From Sphingomonas sp. UBA4766 (GTDB lineage Bacteria > Pseudomonadota > Alphaproteobacteria > Sphingomonadales > Sphingomonadaceae): DNA of 8,323 nucleotides. This document shows, piece by piece, positions 1-5,868 of the stretch. The notes beneath the pieces were generated by a model. It was not told the DNA's origin and did no database searches. It worked only from the letters and a program-made list of their open reading frames with translations. The stretch spans positions 1-8,323 of the forward strand of contig DHHS01000018.1 in the NCBI GenBank assembly GCA_002403415.1, given 5' to 3'. Position numbers and translations under genes: made by a program. Numbering within the stretch: the stretch's first letter is position 1; every line of letters starts with the position of its first letter.

Positions 1-60
1 CCCGGCGAAGCCGAGCGTCAGTGGCTCGAACGGCGCCGCGCGGAGGTGACGATCGGCTAA
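1..60 (+). CDS. Possible C-terminal end of a plus-strand gene (5' part outside window)
   Basis: Frame 1 is open from the window edge to a TAA at 58-60 and reads PGEAERQWLERRRAEVTIG. This charged, Glu/Arg-rich tail is more protein-like than the other two plus frames, which give Ser/Arg-rich text. If real, the gene converges on the minus-strand gene ending at 70, with only 9 bases between the two stops, in keeping with the dense packing here. Nineteen residues are too few to name a family, and I do not recognise it. Confidence 0.4.
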   Translation, partial: PGEAERQWLERRRAEVTIG

Positions 61-69
61 ACCGACCGG

Positions 70-525
70 CTATGCTGCGCAGCCAATAATCCCGACGACG
101 GGCACGATCAGGCTGTCCCCGCCCTCGCGCGCGATGGTGAGAGTGCCGCTTTCCACAACACCACCTTGCGTCAGGTCGCCACGCCGGGCGATCGCCATTT
201 CGATGGTGACGGTCAGGTCTCCCCCCGCATAGGATGTCTGCGCCAGAAACCCGAAATCGCCCGGCCCCGATTGCCGCACCCGTACCAGATCGACCAGCTT
301 GCCGTCCGGCGCAAAGCGGATGCGCGCGGGATCGGACGACGCCATCGCGATCAGCGTGCGGGTCTGCGTTGCAGTCCAGAAAAACGCCGCACAGCCGCTT
401 TGCGGCAATTCCTGCTTCGGGATCGCGCCAATCGGCAGGCCATCGACGGAACGCGCCAGAGGCCTGGGCGGTTCCTCCGCCGCAGTGAGCACGGCCAAGG
501 CCAAGGGTAGGATAACCAGTCTCAT
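70..525 (-). CDS. Small secreted or periplasmic protein of unknown function
   Basis: A 151-residue protein I do not recognise. Residues 1-16 look like a Sec signal peptide: MR, then a hydrophobic stretch (LVILPLALAVLTAA) with a plausible cleavage after Ala-Ala before EEPP. The mature part is rich in alternating hydrophobic and polar residues, suggesting beta structure. It has only two cysteines, C45 (QSGCAAFFW) and C149 (IIGCAA near the C-terminus), which could form a disulfide once exported; that is inference. The ATG overlaps the TGA of the upstream prepilin peptidase gene in an ATGA, so translation is probably coupled and the two proteins are made together. A role in pilus or pseudopilus biogenesis is suggested only by this linkage. 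The coding call itself is fairly secure because of the signal peptide, the overlap and the composition. Confidence 0.75.
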   Translation of the reverse strand: MRLVILPLALAVLTAAEEPPRPLARSVDGLPIGAIPKQELPQSGCAAFFWTATQTRTLIAMASSDPARIRFAPDGKLVDLVRVRQSGPGDFGFLAQTSYAGGDLTVTIEMAIARRGDLTQGGVVESGTLTIAREGGDSLIVPVVGIIGCAA

Positions 526-1304
526 GAGCCGATCGCTAGCATAATCACCAGCGCCGGGTAAGCCGCGAGTGCCATCAACGTGCCGAGCGGCAACCGATCA
601 TCACCGCGCACTTCCCGGCCCGCCAATATCCAGAACAGCGCGACGCCCAATCCGGCAAGCGCCGCCACAAACATGATCACCGGCAGCAGCGCCCAGCCTG
701 TCCACAGCCCGATCGCGCCCAGGAGCTTGGGGTCGCCCCCGCCCAGCCCGTCACGCCCGCGCACCATCCGATAGCCCGCCCCGATCGCCCAGAGCGCGGC
801 AAAGCCGCCCGCCCCGCCGATCAGCCGGTCGCTCATCCCTGGAGCGATCCCCAACAGCCCGGTGGTCAGCCCGCCAAGCGCAAGCGTAATCGTCAATTCG
901 TCGGGTAACCAGAAGGCCCGCGCATCGACCGCTCCCAGTGCGAGGAGAAGCCAGCCGAACACCACTGCCGCCGCCGCTTCGCCGCCGGACAACGTCATCG
1001 CGGCACTCACACCGATCATCACCGCGACTGCCTCGATCCACCAGTGGGTCGGGTCAATCGGCGCGCGGCACGTCCAGCACTTGCCGCCGCTGGCCAGCGC
1101 GCTGACCAGCGGCACCAGCTCGTGCGCGCGCAATGCCCGACCGCACCCATCGCACGCCGATCGACCGCGTATCACCGACCGCCCCTCCGGCCAGCGGATG
1201 ACGAGCGCGGCAATAAAGCTCCCGAACACGGCCCCCAGCGCGCCGAGCAGCATTACCCGCACCCAATCGGGCATGACCGCAAGCGCCATCGCAACATCGT
1301 CCAT
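522..1304 (-). CDS. Prepilin peptidase (A24 family, PilD/GspO type)
   Basis: A 260-residue polytopic inner-membrane aspartyl protease. Members of this family cleave the short leader of type IV prepilins and type II secretion pseudopilins, and most also N-methylate the new N-terminus. Visible motifs: the N-terminal FGSFIAALVIRWP segment (about 27-39); two CxxC pairs in the cytoplasmic zinc-binding loop (C51/C54 and C76/C79); the first catalytic Asp at D127 (GAVDARAFWLPDELT); and the second at D191 in GGGDPKLLG. The 64-residue spacing of the Asps matches what I know of TcpJ and PilD. Length is normal for the family. The ATG at 1302-1304 has no strong Shine-Dalgarno, and the next in-frame Met residues (6 and 11) cannot be excluded as starts. 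No pilin, secretin or ATPase gene lies alongside, so its substrates must be encoded elsewhere. The gene is divergent from the thiolase and overlaps the small secreted protein gene downstream. Confidence 0.93.
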   Translation of the reverse strand: MDDVAMALAVMPDWVRVMLLGALGAVFGSFIAALVIRWPEGRSVIRGRSACDGCGRALRAHELVPLVSALASGGKCWTCRAPIDPTHWWIEAVAVMIGVSAAMTLSGGEAAAAVVFGWLLLALGAVDARAFWLPDELTITLALGGLTTGLLGIAPGMSDRLIGGAGGFAALWAIGAGYRMVRGRDGLGGGDPKLLGAIGLWTGWALLPVIMFVAALAGLGVALFWILAGREVRGDDRLPLGTLMALAAYPALVIMLAIGS

Positions 1305-1323
1305 CGGCGCGCCAATAGGCTAT

Positions 1324-1352
1324 TTGTAATCCGCTGGCCACGGGCCTAAATC
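1324..1352 (+). promoter_or_regulatory. Candidate sigma70-type promoter for the thiolase gene
   Basis: In the 82-base divergent region, TTGTAA (1324-1329) is followed after exactly 17 bases by TAAATC (1347-1352). This would place transcription start near 1359 and give a leader of about 28 nt. The match is by eye. The opposite strand must also carry a promoter for the prepilin peptidase, but I could not pick a convincing one. Confidence 0.35.
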
Positions 1353-1386
1353 GCGCGCATCGCCGTCTTACGCTGGAGCCGTCCTC

Positions 1387-2574
1387 ATGAGCACCGATCC
1401 CGTCGTCATCGTCTCTTACGCCCGCACACCGATGGGTAGTTTTCAGGGGTCACTCGCAGGCGCCTCGGCGACCGATCTGGGTGCCGCCGCCGTTGGCAGC
1501 GCCGTTGAGCGCGCCGGATTGTCGGGGGAGGCGATTGAGCGCATCTATATGGGCTGTGTGCTTCCGGCCGGGCTGGGCCAGGCACCGGCGCGACAGGCCG
1601 CACTGAAAGCGGGCCTTCCCGACCATATCGAAGCGACGACCGTCAACAAGATGTGTGGTAGCGGCATGCAAGCGGCGATCATGGCGTCCGACGCGCTGGC
1701 GGCGGGCTCGGTCGATCTGCTGATCGCCGGCGGCATGGAGAGCATGACCAACGCCCCGTATCTGTCGATGCGCCACCGCAGCGGCGCGCGGATCGGCCAT
1801 GACGTGCTGAAAGACCACATGTATCTAGACGGGTTGGAGGATGCCTATGAACCTGGCAAGCTGATGGGCAATTTTGCCGAGGATACCGCCGCCGATTATC
1901 AATTCACCCGCGCGCAGCAGGATGAATATGCCATTGCCTCGCTCACCCGCGCCAAGGTCGCTCAGGACAGCGGCGCGTTCGACCGCGAGATCACGCCGGT
2001 TGAGATCACCGCTCGCAAGGGCACCGAAACCGTCACCAAGGACGAACAGCCGCTGAAAGGCGATCCGGCGAAAATCCCGACGCTCAAGCCCGCATTTTCA
2101 AAGGATGGCACGGTGACCGCCGCGAATGCCTCCTCGATTTCGGATGGCGCGGCCGCTTTGGTGATGACGCGGGCGTCGGTGGCGGAGCGCCTCGGGCTGA
2201 GCCCGATAGCACGCATCGTCGCCACCGCAGCGCATGCCCATGCTCCCTCGCTGTTCACCACCGCCCCTGTCTTTGCGATGCGCAAAGCGATGGACAAGGC
2301 GGGCTGGTCGGCGGGCGACATCGACTTGTTCGAGGTCAACGAAGCCTTTGCCGTGGTCGCGATGATCGCGATGCGCGACCTTGGGTTGAGCCATGACGTG
2401 GTCAACATCCATGGCGGCGCTTGCGCGCTCGGCCACCCGATTGGTGCAAGTGGCGCGCGGATCATGGCGACGCTGATCTCCGCCCTGCAAACGACCGGCG
2501 GCAAGCGCGGGATGGCAAGCCTGTGTATCGGCGGTGGGGAAGCAACTGCGGTGGCGGTAGAGATGATGGGTTAG
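1387..2574 (+). CDS. Acetyl-CoA C-acetyltransferase (thiolase II)
   Basis: A 395-residue cytosolic thiolase that condenses two acetyl-CoA to acetoacetyl-CoA, or does the reverse. It would feed polyhydroxyalkanoate, ketone-body or amino-acid breakdown routes. Catalytic residues are clear: nucleophile C90 in VNKMCGSGMQA, N318 in EVNEAFA, H350 in GHPIGASGAR and C380 in CIGGGEATA, close to the numbering of Zoogloea PhaA (C89, H348, C378). Length is typical. The ATG is supported by GGAG at 1375-1378, eight bases upstream. In the substrate-covering loop it has GKLMG, so the position I align to the Zoogloea loop His is Leu159; I believe this is common in one alphaproteobacterial subclass. It stands alone, with no phaB, atoA/D or hydroxyacyl-CoA dehydrogenase beside it, so biosynthetic and degradative roles cannot be separated from context. 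It is the only confidently coding plus-strand gene in the window. Confidence 0.95.
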   Translation: MSTDPVVIVSYARTPMGSFQGSLAGASATDLGAAAVGSAVERAGLSGEAIERIYMGCVLPAGLGQAPARQAALKAGLPDHIEATTVNKMCGSGMQAAIMASDALAAGSVDLLIAGGMESMTNAPYLSMRHRSGARIGHDVLKDHMYLDGLEDAYEPGKLMGNFAEDTAADYQFTRAQQDEYAIASLTRAKVAQDSGAFDREITPVEITARKGTETVTKDEQPLKGDPAKIPTLKPAFSKDGTVTAANASSISDGAAALVMTRASVAERLGLSPIARIVATAAHAHAPSLFTTAPVFAMRKAMDKAGWSAGDIDLFEVNEAFAVVAMIAMRDLGLSHDVVNIHGGACALGHPIGASGARIMATLISALQTTGGKRGMASLCIGGGEATAVAVEMMG

Positions 2575-2590
2575 AGTTATACTTTTGCTG

Positions 2591-2905
2591 CTAAATTGTC
2601 GGCAACTTATCGCCAATGCGACCATATAGCATTGTGACGGATCTGCTCAGTCGAGAAGCTTTAATCGCTTGGTGACGTAGCTCAGCTATAGACATCGGCT
2701 CCCGACTGAACTTTATCCCGTCACCGTCAGCTACATAATCCTCAAATTTGATATGCGCTTCGGCGCCATGGTGAGAGAGAACCGTCATACGCCCATGCGC
2801 CAGAATATCGCGTATGGTAAGACCTGCTCGGAACCTTCTAATAACGGAAATCAATAAAGTGCGCCACGGATGGCAAGGCCCTTCGAGTTCGCAAATATTT
2901 TCCAA
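2591..2905 (-). CDS. Doubtful small hypothetical protein in the low-G+C islet
   Basis: An open frame of 104 codons starting at TTG (2903-2905) and ending at TAG. The text has a mixed, protein-like composition, for example HHGAEAHIKFEDYVADGDG in the middle, unlike the Arg/Ser/Ala-rich shadow frames elsewhere. I do not recognise a family. The TTG has no good Shine-Dalgarno. The frame stays open upstream to a TAG at 2957-2959, and an internal ATG at residue 40 (2786-2788) would give a 65-residue product instead. Its codons use many A/T-ending triplets, unlike all the neighbours. It would converge on the thiolase, with stops 16 bases apart. It may be a recently acquired gene, a decayed remnant or chance. 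Confidence 0.3.
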   Translation of the reverse strand: MENICELEGPCHPWRTLLISVIRRFRAGLTIRDILAHGRMTVLSHHGAEAHIKFEDYVADGDGIKFSREPMSIAELRHQAIKASRLSRSVTMLYGRIGDKLPTI

Positions 2906-3031
2906 AAACTTCAGTCGATCAGGCCTTCTCGAAGGGAATTTAGGTCTGATTTCAACCTAGGCCGCATCTCTAGAGCAGCGGATAGCGAACTCCGTGAGCG
3001 TTATTTCAATCGTCCCAAAGGCAGCAATGAA

Positions 3032-3066
3032 TGCTCCTCGGAGGAGCAGCACTTCGAGCAAGTGCT
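3032..3066. repeat. Tandem palindrome pair (two adjacent hairpins)
   Basis: Two perfect inverted repeats lie back to back. The first is TGCTCCTC/GAGGAGCA around a single base (3032-3039 and 3041-3048). The second is AGCACTT/AAGTGCT around CGAGC (3048-3054 and 3060-3066). They share one base, and a competing GAGCA/TGCTC pairing exists at 3056-3067. No T-tract follows on either strand, so a standard rho-independent terminator is not indicated. The arrangement resembles REP-type intergenic palindromes, but no second copy is present in this window. Confidence 0.5.
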
Positions 3067-3167
3067 CATCACGCGTCCAAGGGCTTATTTCTGGGCGAAG
3101 CGGCGATAAATTCCCCTGCACCGTCAATCTCACATCTGATTTTTCAGAGGAAACTTAAAGGCACCCC

Positions 3168-3980
3168 CTACCGCAGCGCCCCCGCCACCAGCTTGTGCAG
3201 TTTCGAATGCAGCGCATCGTTCGCGGCGAGGAACTCGTTGCGCTCCATCATCTTGTCGCCGCCGCGATAATCGGTGATGTAGCCGCCCGCTTCCTTGACC
3301 AGCAGGATTCCCGCCGCCACGTCCCAGCGCGCCAGCCCCGATTCCCAAAATCCGTCGAAGCGCCCTGCCGCGACCCAGGCAAGGTCGAGCGCCGCCGATC
3401 CCAGCCGTCGGATCCCCGCCACGCCGGGGGCAACCGCACCGAAAATGCGGCTCCACTCGGCAAAATCGCCATGGCCGAGGAACGGAATGCCGGTCGCGAT
3501 CAGCGCCTCTGAAAGGTCGTTGCGCGCAGAAACCCGCAGGCGTTGATCGGTGAGCCACGCACCACGCCCTTTTTCCGCCCAAAAGCTCTCATCGGTCAGC
3601 GGCTGATAAACGAGAGCCGCCATTGTCTCCCACTTGCCACCGGGGCGCGGCTCCTCCGCCGCAATCGAAATCGCAAAATGCGGGATGCCGTGGAGGAAAT
3701 TGGTGGTGCCGTCCAATGGATCGACGACAAAACGCGGCTTGTCGGGATTGCCCGCGACATCGCCGCGCTCCTCCATCACAAACGCCCAGTCGGGGCGCGC
3801 GTGGCTGAGTTCTTCATAAATCGTCTGCTCGGCGCGCTTGTCAGCCATCGAGACGAAATCGGCCGGCCCCTTGCGGCTGACTTGCAGCAATTGCACTTCG
3901 TTAAAGTCGCGCCGCAGCCGGGGCGCTGCCTTGCGCGCGGCGCGGTCCATTACGGTGATCAGGCCAGAGTGGGAAACCAT
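3168..3980 (-). CDS. suhB: Inositol-1-monophosphatase family protein (SuhB type)
   Basis: A 270-residue Mg-dependent phosphatase of the IMPase superfamily, which hydrolyses myo-inositol monophosphates and related sugar phosphates; in E. coli SuhB also joins the rRNA antitermination complex. Metal-site motifs are intact: E70/E71 in FVMEERG, the DPLDGTTNF signature with D87, D90, G91 and T92, and D220 in WDVAAG. Length is typical. The start at MVSHSGLITVM is preferred to the second Met (residue 11) because the fuller N-terminal helix looks native; the Shine-Dalgarno upstream is weak (GAG in ACGAGTAACTGAC). The gene lies 49 bases after efp on the same strand and is the last of the seven-gene run. 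Its pairing with efp would fit a translation-related SuhB role, which is inference. A low-G+C islet begins right after its stop. Confidence 0.93.
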   Translation of the reverse strand: MVSHSGLITVMDRAARKAAPRLRRDFNEVQLLQVSRKGPADFVSMADKRAEQTIYEELSHARPDWAFVMEERGDVAGNPDKPRFVVDPLDGTTNFLHGIPHFAISIAAEEPRPGGKWETMAALVYQPLTDESFWAEKGRGAWLTDQRLRVSARNDLSEALIATGIPFLGHGDFAEWSRIFGAVAPGVAGIRRLGSAALDLAWVAAGRFDGFWESGLARWDVAAGILLVKEAGGYITDYRGGDKMMERNEFLAANDALHSKLHKLVAGALR

Positions 3981-4029
3981 GTCAGTTACTCGTTACGATG
4001 CGCCATGGACACAGCCCATGGCCTCGGCC

Positions 4030-4593
4030 TCAATCCGCCCGCCGCACATAGGTCTGTTCGTAAACGTCGACCACAATCCGCGTGCCTGCGCCGATATGCG
4101 GCGGCACCATCACGCGCACGCCGTTATCGAGCACCGCAGGCTTATAGCTTGACGACGCCGTCTGCCCCTTCACCACCGCGTCCGCTTCCACAATCATCGC
4201 CTCGATCGTGTCGGGAAGCTGCACGCTGATCGCTTCCTCGTCGTAAAGCTCCATCACCACGTCCATGCCATCTTGCAGGAACGCGGCCGCATCGCCGAGC
4301 AGGTCGCGGGGCAGCGTGGTCTGCTCATAGGTTTCCTTGTCCATGAAAACGAGCATGTCGCCCTCTGGGTACAGGAATTGAAAATCCTTGGTGTCGAGCC
4401 GCACGCGTTCAACCGTTTCGGCCGAGCGGAACCGGACGTTATTCTTGCGACCATCTCGCAGGTTCTTCATCTCGACCTGCATATAGGCACCGCCCTTACC
4501 GGGCTGGGTGTGCTGGATTTTCACCGCACGCCAGATGCCGCCTTCATATTCAATGATGTTGCCGGGACGAATGTCTACGCCGCTGATTTTCAT
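4030..4593 (-). CDS. efp: Translation elongation factor P
   Basis: A 187-residue EF-P, which binds between the P and E sites and rescues ribosomes stalled on polyproline. The N-terminal KOW-like domain (about 1-63) carries the tip loop PGKGGAY with K33, the equivalent of E. coli K34. The two OB-fold domains follow (about 65-125 and 128-187), with GVRVMVPPHIGAGTRIVVD near the C-terminus. The open frame extends 22 codons upstream, but the ATG at 4591-4593 (MKISGVDIRPGN) gives the family's normal length and N-terminus; the extension would cross a hairpin and is rejected. The Shine-Dalgarno is weak (AGG seven bases upstream). A tip lysine rather than arginine points to EpmA-type lysylation or an unmodified factor, and argues against EarP rhamnosylation. 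It lies between thiE (78-base gap) and suhB (49-base gap). Confidence 0.97.
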   Translation of the reverse strand: MKISGVDIRPGNIIEYEGGIWRAVKIQHTQPGKGGAYMQVEMKNLRDGRKNNVRFRSAETVERVRLDTKDFQFLYPEGDMLVFMDKETYEQTTLPRDLLGDAAAFLQDGMDVVMELYDEEAISVQLPDTIEAMIVEADAVVKGQTASSSYKPAVLDNGVRVMVPPHIGAGTRIVVDVYEQTYVRRAD

Positions 4594-4642
4594 GGGATGC
4601 CTGCATTGGTTGAAAGAGCGAAGGACAAGCGCCTTAGCTGCC

Positions 4643-4660
4643 CTTGCCCCTTCGGGCAAG
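4643..4660. promoter_or_regulatory. Perfect 7-bp stem-loop in the thiE-efp gap
   Basis: CTTGCCC and GGGCAAG pair perfectly around a 4-base loop (GAAG on the transcribed minus strand), 12 bases past the thiE stop and about 50 bases before the efp start. No U-tract follows on the minus strand (the next bases are GGCAGC), so it is not a classic intrinsic terminator. It could be an RNA-processing or stability element separating the upstream operon from efp-suhB, or a leaky terminator. Confidence 0.4.
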
Positions 4661-4671
4661 CGCCGCCCCGG

Positions 4672-5367
4672 TTAAGCAAGCACCGCCGCAAACGCCGCGA
4701 TGGCCGCTGCCTCGTCGCCCTGCCACACCGCGCCCGACACCGCGAGGAAATCGGCGCCTGCCGCCACCAGCGGTGCAGCGTTCGCAGGCGTAATGCCCCC
4801 AATCGCGACACAGGGCAGCTCGAACAGCGTTGACCACCAGCTCAGCAGCACCGGATCGGCTTGATGCTCAACTACCTTGGTCGTGGTCGGGTAAAACGCG
4901 CCGAACGCGACATAATCGGCGCCGGCCTCCCCCGCTTCCATCGCAAGATGGCGGCTGGCGTGGCAGGTAACACCGATCTGCACCGATGGGCCAAGCACTG
5001 CCCGCGCCTCCCGCGCGTCACCATCGCTCTGGCCCAGATGCACGCCGTCCGCCCCCAGCCGCTTGGCGAGTGCCACGCTGTCGTTCACGATGAACGCCAC
5101 ATCGGCATTGGCGCAAATCCGCTGCAACGGATCGGCGAGCCGCGCGGCCTCATGCTGGTCAACGCCCTTTACCCGAAACTGAAACGCCGCGACGGGCCCC
5201 GCCGCCAACGCGCGCCGCAGCCGGTCGGGAAACGCCCCCGCAACATCGAGCGGCGAGATCAGGTAAAGCTGGCACGGTGGCCGACGATCATCGCGCACAA
5301 ATTGGGCGGCGAAATCTGGGGAAAGCGGGCCGAGCGGGTCGCCAAGCGGGTGGTGGTCGTCGATCAT
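4672..5367 (-). CDS. thiE: Thiamine phosphate synthase
   Basis: A 231-residue TIM-barrel enzyme that couples the hydroxymethylpyrimidine diphosphate and thiazole phosphate moieties to give thiamine phosphate. Recognisable segments: FQFRVKG (63-68; family usually QLRxK), IVNDSVALAKRLGADGVHLGQSD (93-115) with N95, D96, D107 and D115, GVTCHAS (132-138), the phosphate loop PTTTK (160-164) and AIGGITPAN (188-196). There is about a 33-residue N-terminal extension before the first strand (LYLIS), and Leu is replaced by Phe in the QLRxK motif. The ATG lies nine bases after the stop of the acetyltransferase gene, with only a weak purine-rich site, so coupling is likely. No other thiamine gene or TPP riboswitch is visible, so it seems to be transcribed with the aldolase cluster and not controlled by thiamine at this locus. 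A TenI-like relative is possible, but the phosphate loop and ND motif favour ThiE. Confidence 0.85.
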   Translation of the reverse strand: MIDDHHPLGDPLGPLSPDFAAQFVRDDRRPPCQLYLISPLDVAGAFPDRLRRALAAGPVAAFQFRVKGVDQHEAARLADPLQRICANADVAFIVNDSVALAKRLGADGVHLGQSDGDAREARAVLGPSVQIGVTCHASRHLAMEAGEAGADYVAFGAFYPTTTKVVEHQADPVLLSWWSTLFELPCVAIGGITPANAAPLVAAGADFLAVSGAVWQGDEAAAIAAFAAVLA

Positions 5368-5376
5368 CGCCGCTGC

Positions 5377-5868
5377 TTATCGCGCCCCATCGCCCGACGC
5401 CAGCGGGTCGCCGGCCGGCATCAGATCAAAGTGCAGCACGTCACGCCCCGTCCCCAATTTGGTGTAGAGCGCCACCGCCGCTTCGTCTTCGGGGTCAGCC
5501 TGCACATAGACTATCGTGGCCTGCCGTGCCGAGGCGATGCGATGCAGCGCGGCGATCAGCGCGGTGGCGATGCCACGACGGCGATGGCTTTCCACCACGG
5601 CCAGATCATAGAGATACAGTTCGCTATGCGCGCGTTCGGGCTTGGGCAGAGCATAGGCGGTCAGCCCGCCGACCACCTGCTCCGCCGCGAGCGCCACCAC
5701 CGCGACAAACCCGTCATTCGCGAGCAAATCGGCCAGATAGGTGTCGCTCGGCAGTGCCTCGACGTAGTGTTGCGGATCCTCAAAAGCATCTGCAAAACAC
5801 GCCATCAGCGCGCGCAACAACACCCCATCGCCCGCGCCCAGCCGATGGATCGGGGCGTCCTCGCTCAC
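5377..5868 (-). CDS. GNAT acetyltransferase resembling AAC(3)-I aminoglycoside 3-N-acetyltransferases
   Basis: A 163-residue GNAT-fold enzyme. From memory it matches the AAC(3)-I family over most of its length: LPSDTYLADLL, VVGGLTAYALPK, SELYLYDLAV (82-91), the acetyl-CoA loop HRRRGIATALI (95-105), VYVQAD (120-125), AVALYTKLG (131-139) and HFDL. AAC(3)-I enzymes acetylate the 3-amino group of gentamicin-type aminoglycosides using acetyl-CoA. The start I chose is GTG at 5866-5868, overlapping the upstream methyltransferase TGA in a GTGA. The alternative ATG 15 codons upstream adds an Arg/Gly-rich tail and lies inside the methyltransferase gene. The C-terminus is slightly longer than the core. 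There is no integron or mobile context; it sits inside a housekeeping operon with matching base composition, so it looks resident. Its true substrate is unknown, and resistance is not proven by sequence. Confidence 0.85.
   Translation of the reverse strand: MSEDAPIHRLGAGDGVLLRALMACFADAFEDPQHYVEALPSDTYLADLLANDGFVAVVALAAEQVVGGLTAYALPKPERAHSELYLYDLAVVESHRRRGIATALIAALHRIASARQATIVYVQADPEDEAAVALYTKLGTGRDVLHFDLMPAGDPLASGDGAR

Larger units (their letters stand above)
2575..3167. other. Low-G+C intergenic islet without a confident gene
   Basis: About 590 bases between the convergent thiolase and suhB genes. Hand counts of four 60-base lines give 45-55% G+C against about 70% in a neighbouring coding line. 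It contains one doubtful minus-strand ORF (2591-2905) and several inverted repeats: GGTGACG/CGTCACC at 2671-2677 and 2719-2725, CCCTTCGAG/CTCGAAGGG at 2879-2887 and 2928-2936, and a palindrome pair at 3032-3066. A weak TCTGA-TTTT-TCAGA hairpin sits at 3135-3148, just past the suhB stop. I see no integrase, transposase, intact tRNA or terminal repeats. It could be acquired DNA, a decayed gene or an intergenic region under relaxed composition. Confidence 0.6.

Noticed and set aside
2671..2725. Functional tRNA gene
   Set aside because: The 5' end and closing stem look tRNA-like, but the unit is about 55 nt, with no T-arm consensus and no complete cloverleaf.
2870..3109. 79-codon plus-strand ORF in the low-G+C islet
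   Set aside because: It overlaps the other candidate ORF and has no recognisable family. It crosses the palindrome cluster and has no ribosome-binding site I could support.
3135..3148. Intrinsic terminator after suhB
   Set aside because: TCTGA-TTTT-TCAGA has only a 5-bp A/T-rich stem, with no following U-run on the minus strand, so it is too weak to call.
4594..4659. 22-codon N-terminal extension of EF-P
   Set aside because: The extension is not part of the EF-P family, crosses the 4643-4660 hairpin and would make the protein too long. MKISGVDIRPGN is the expected start.
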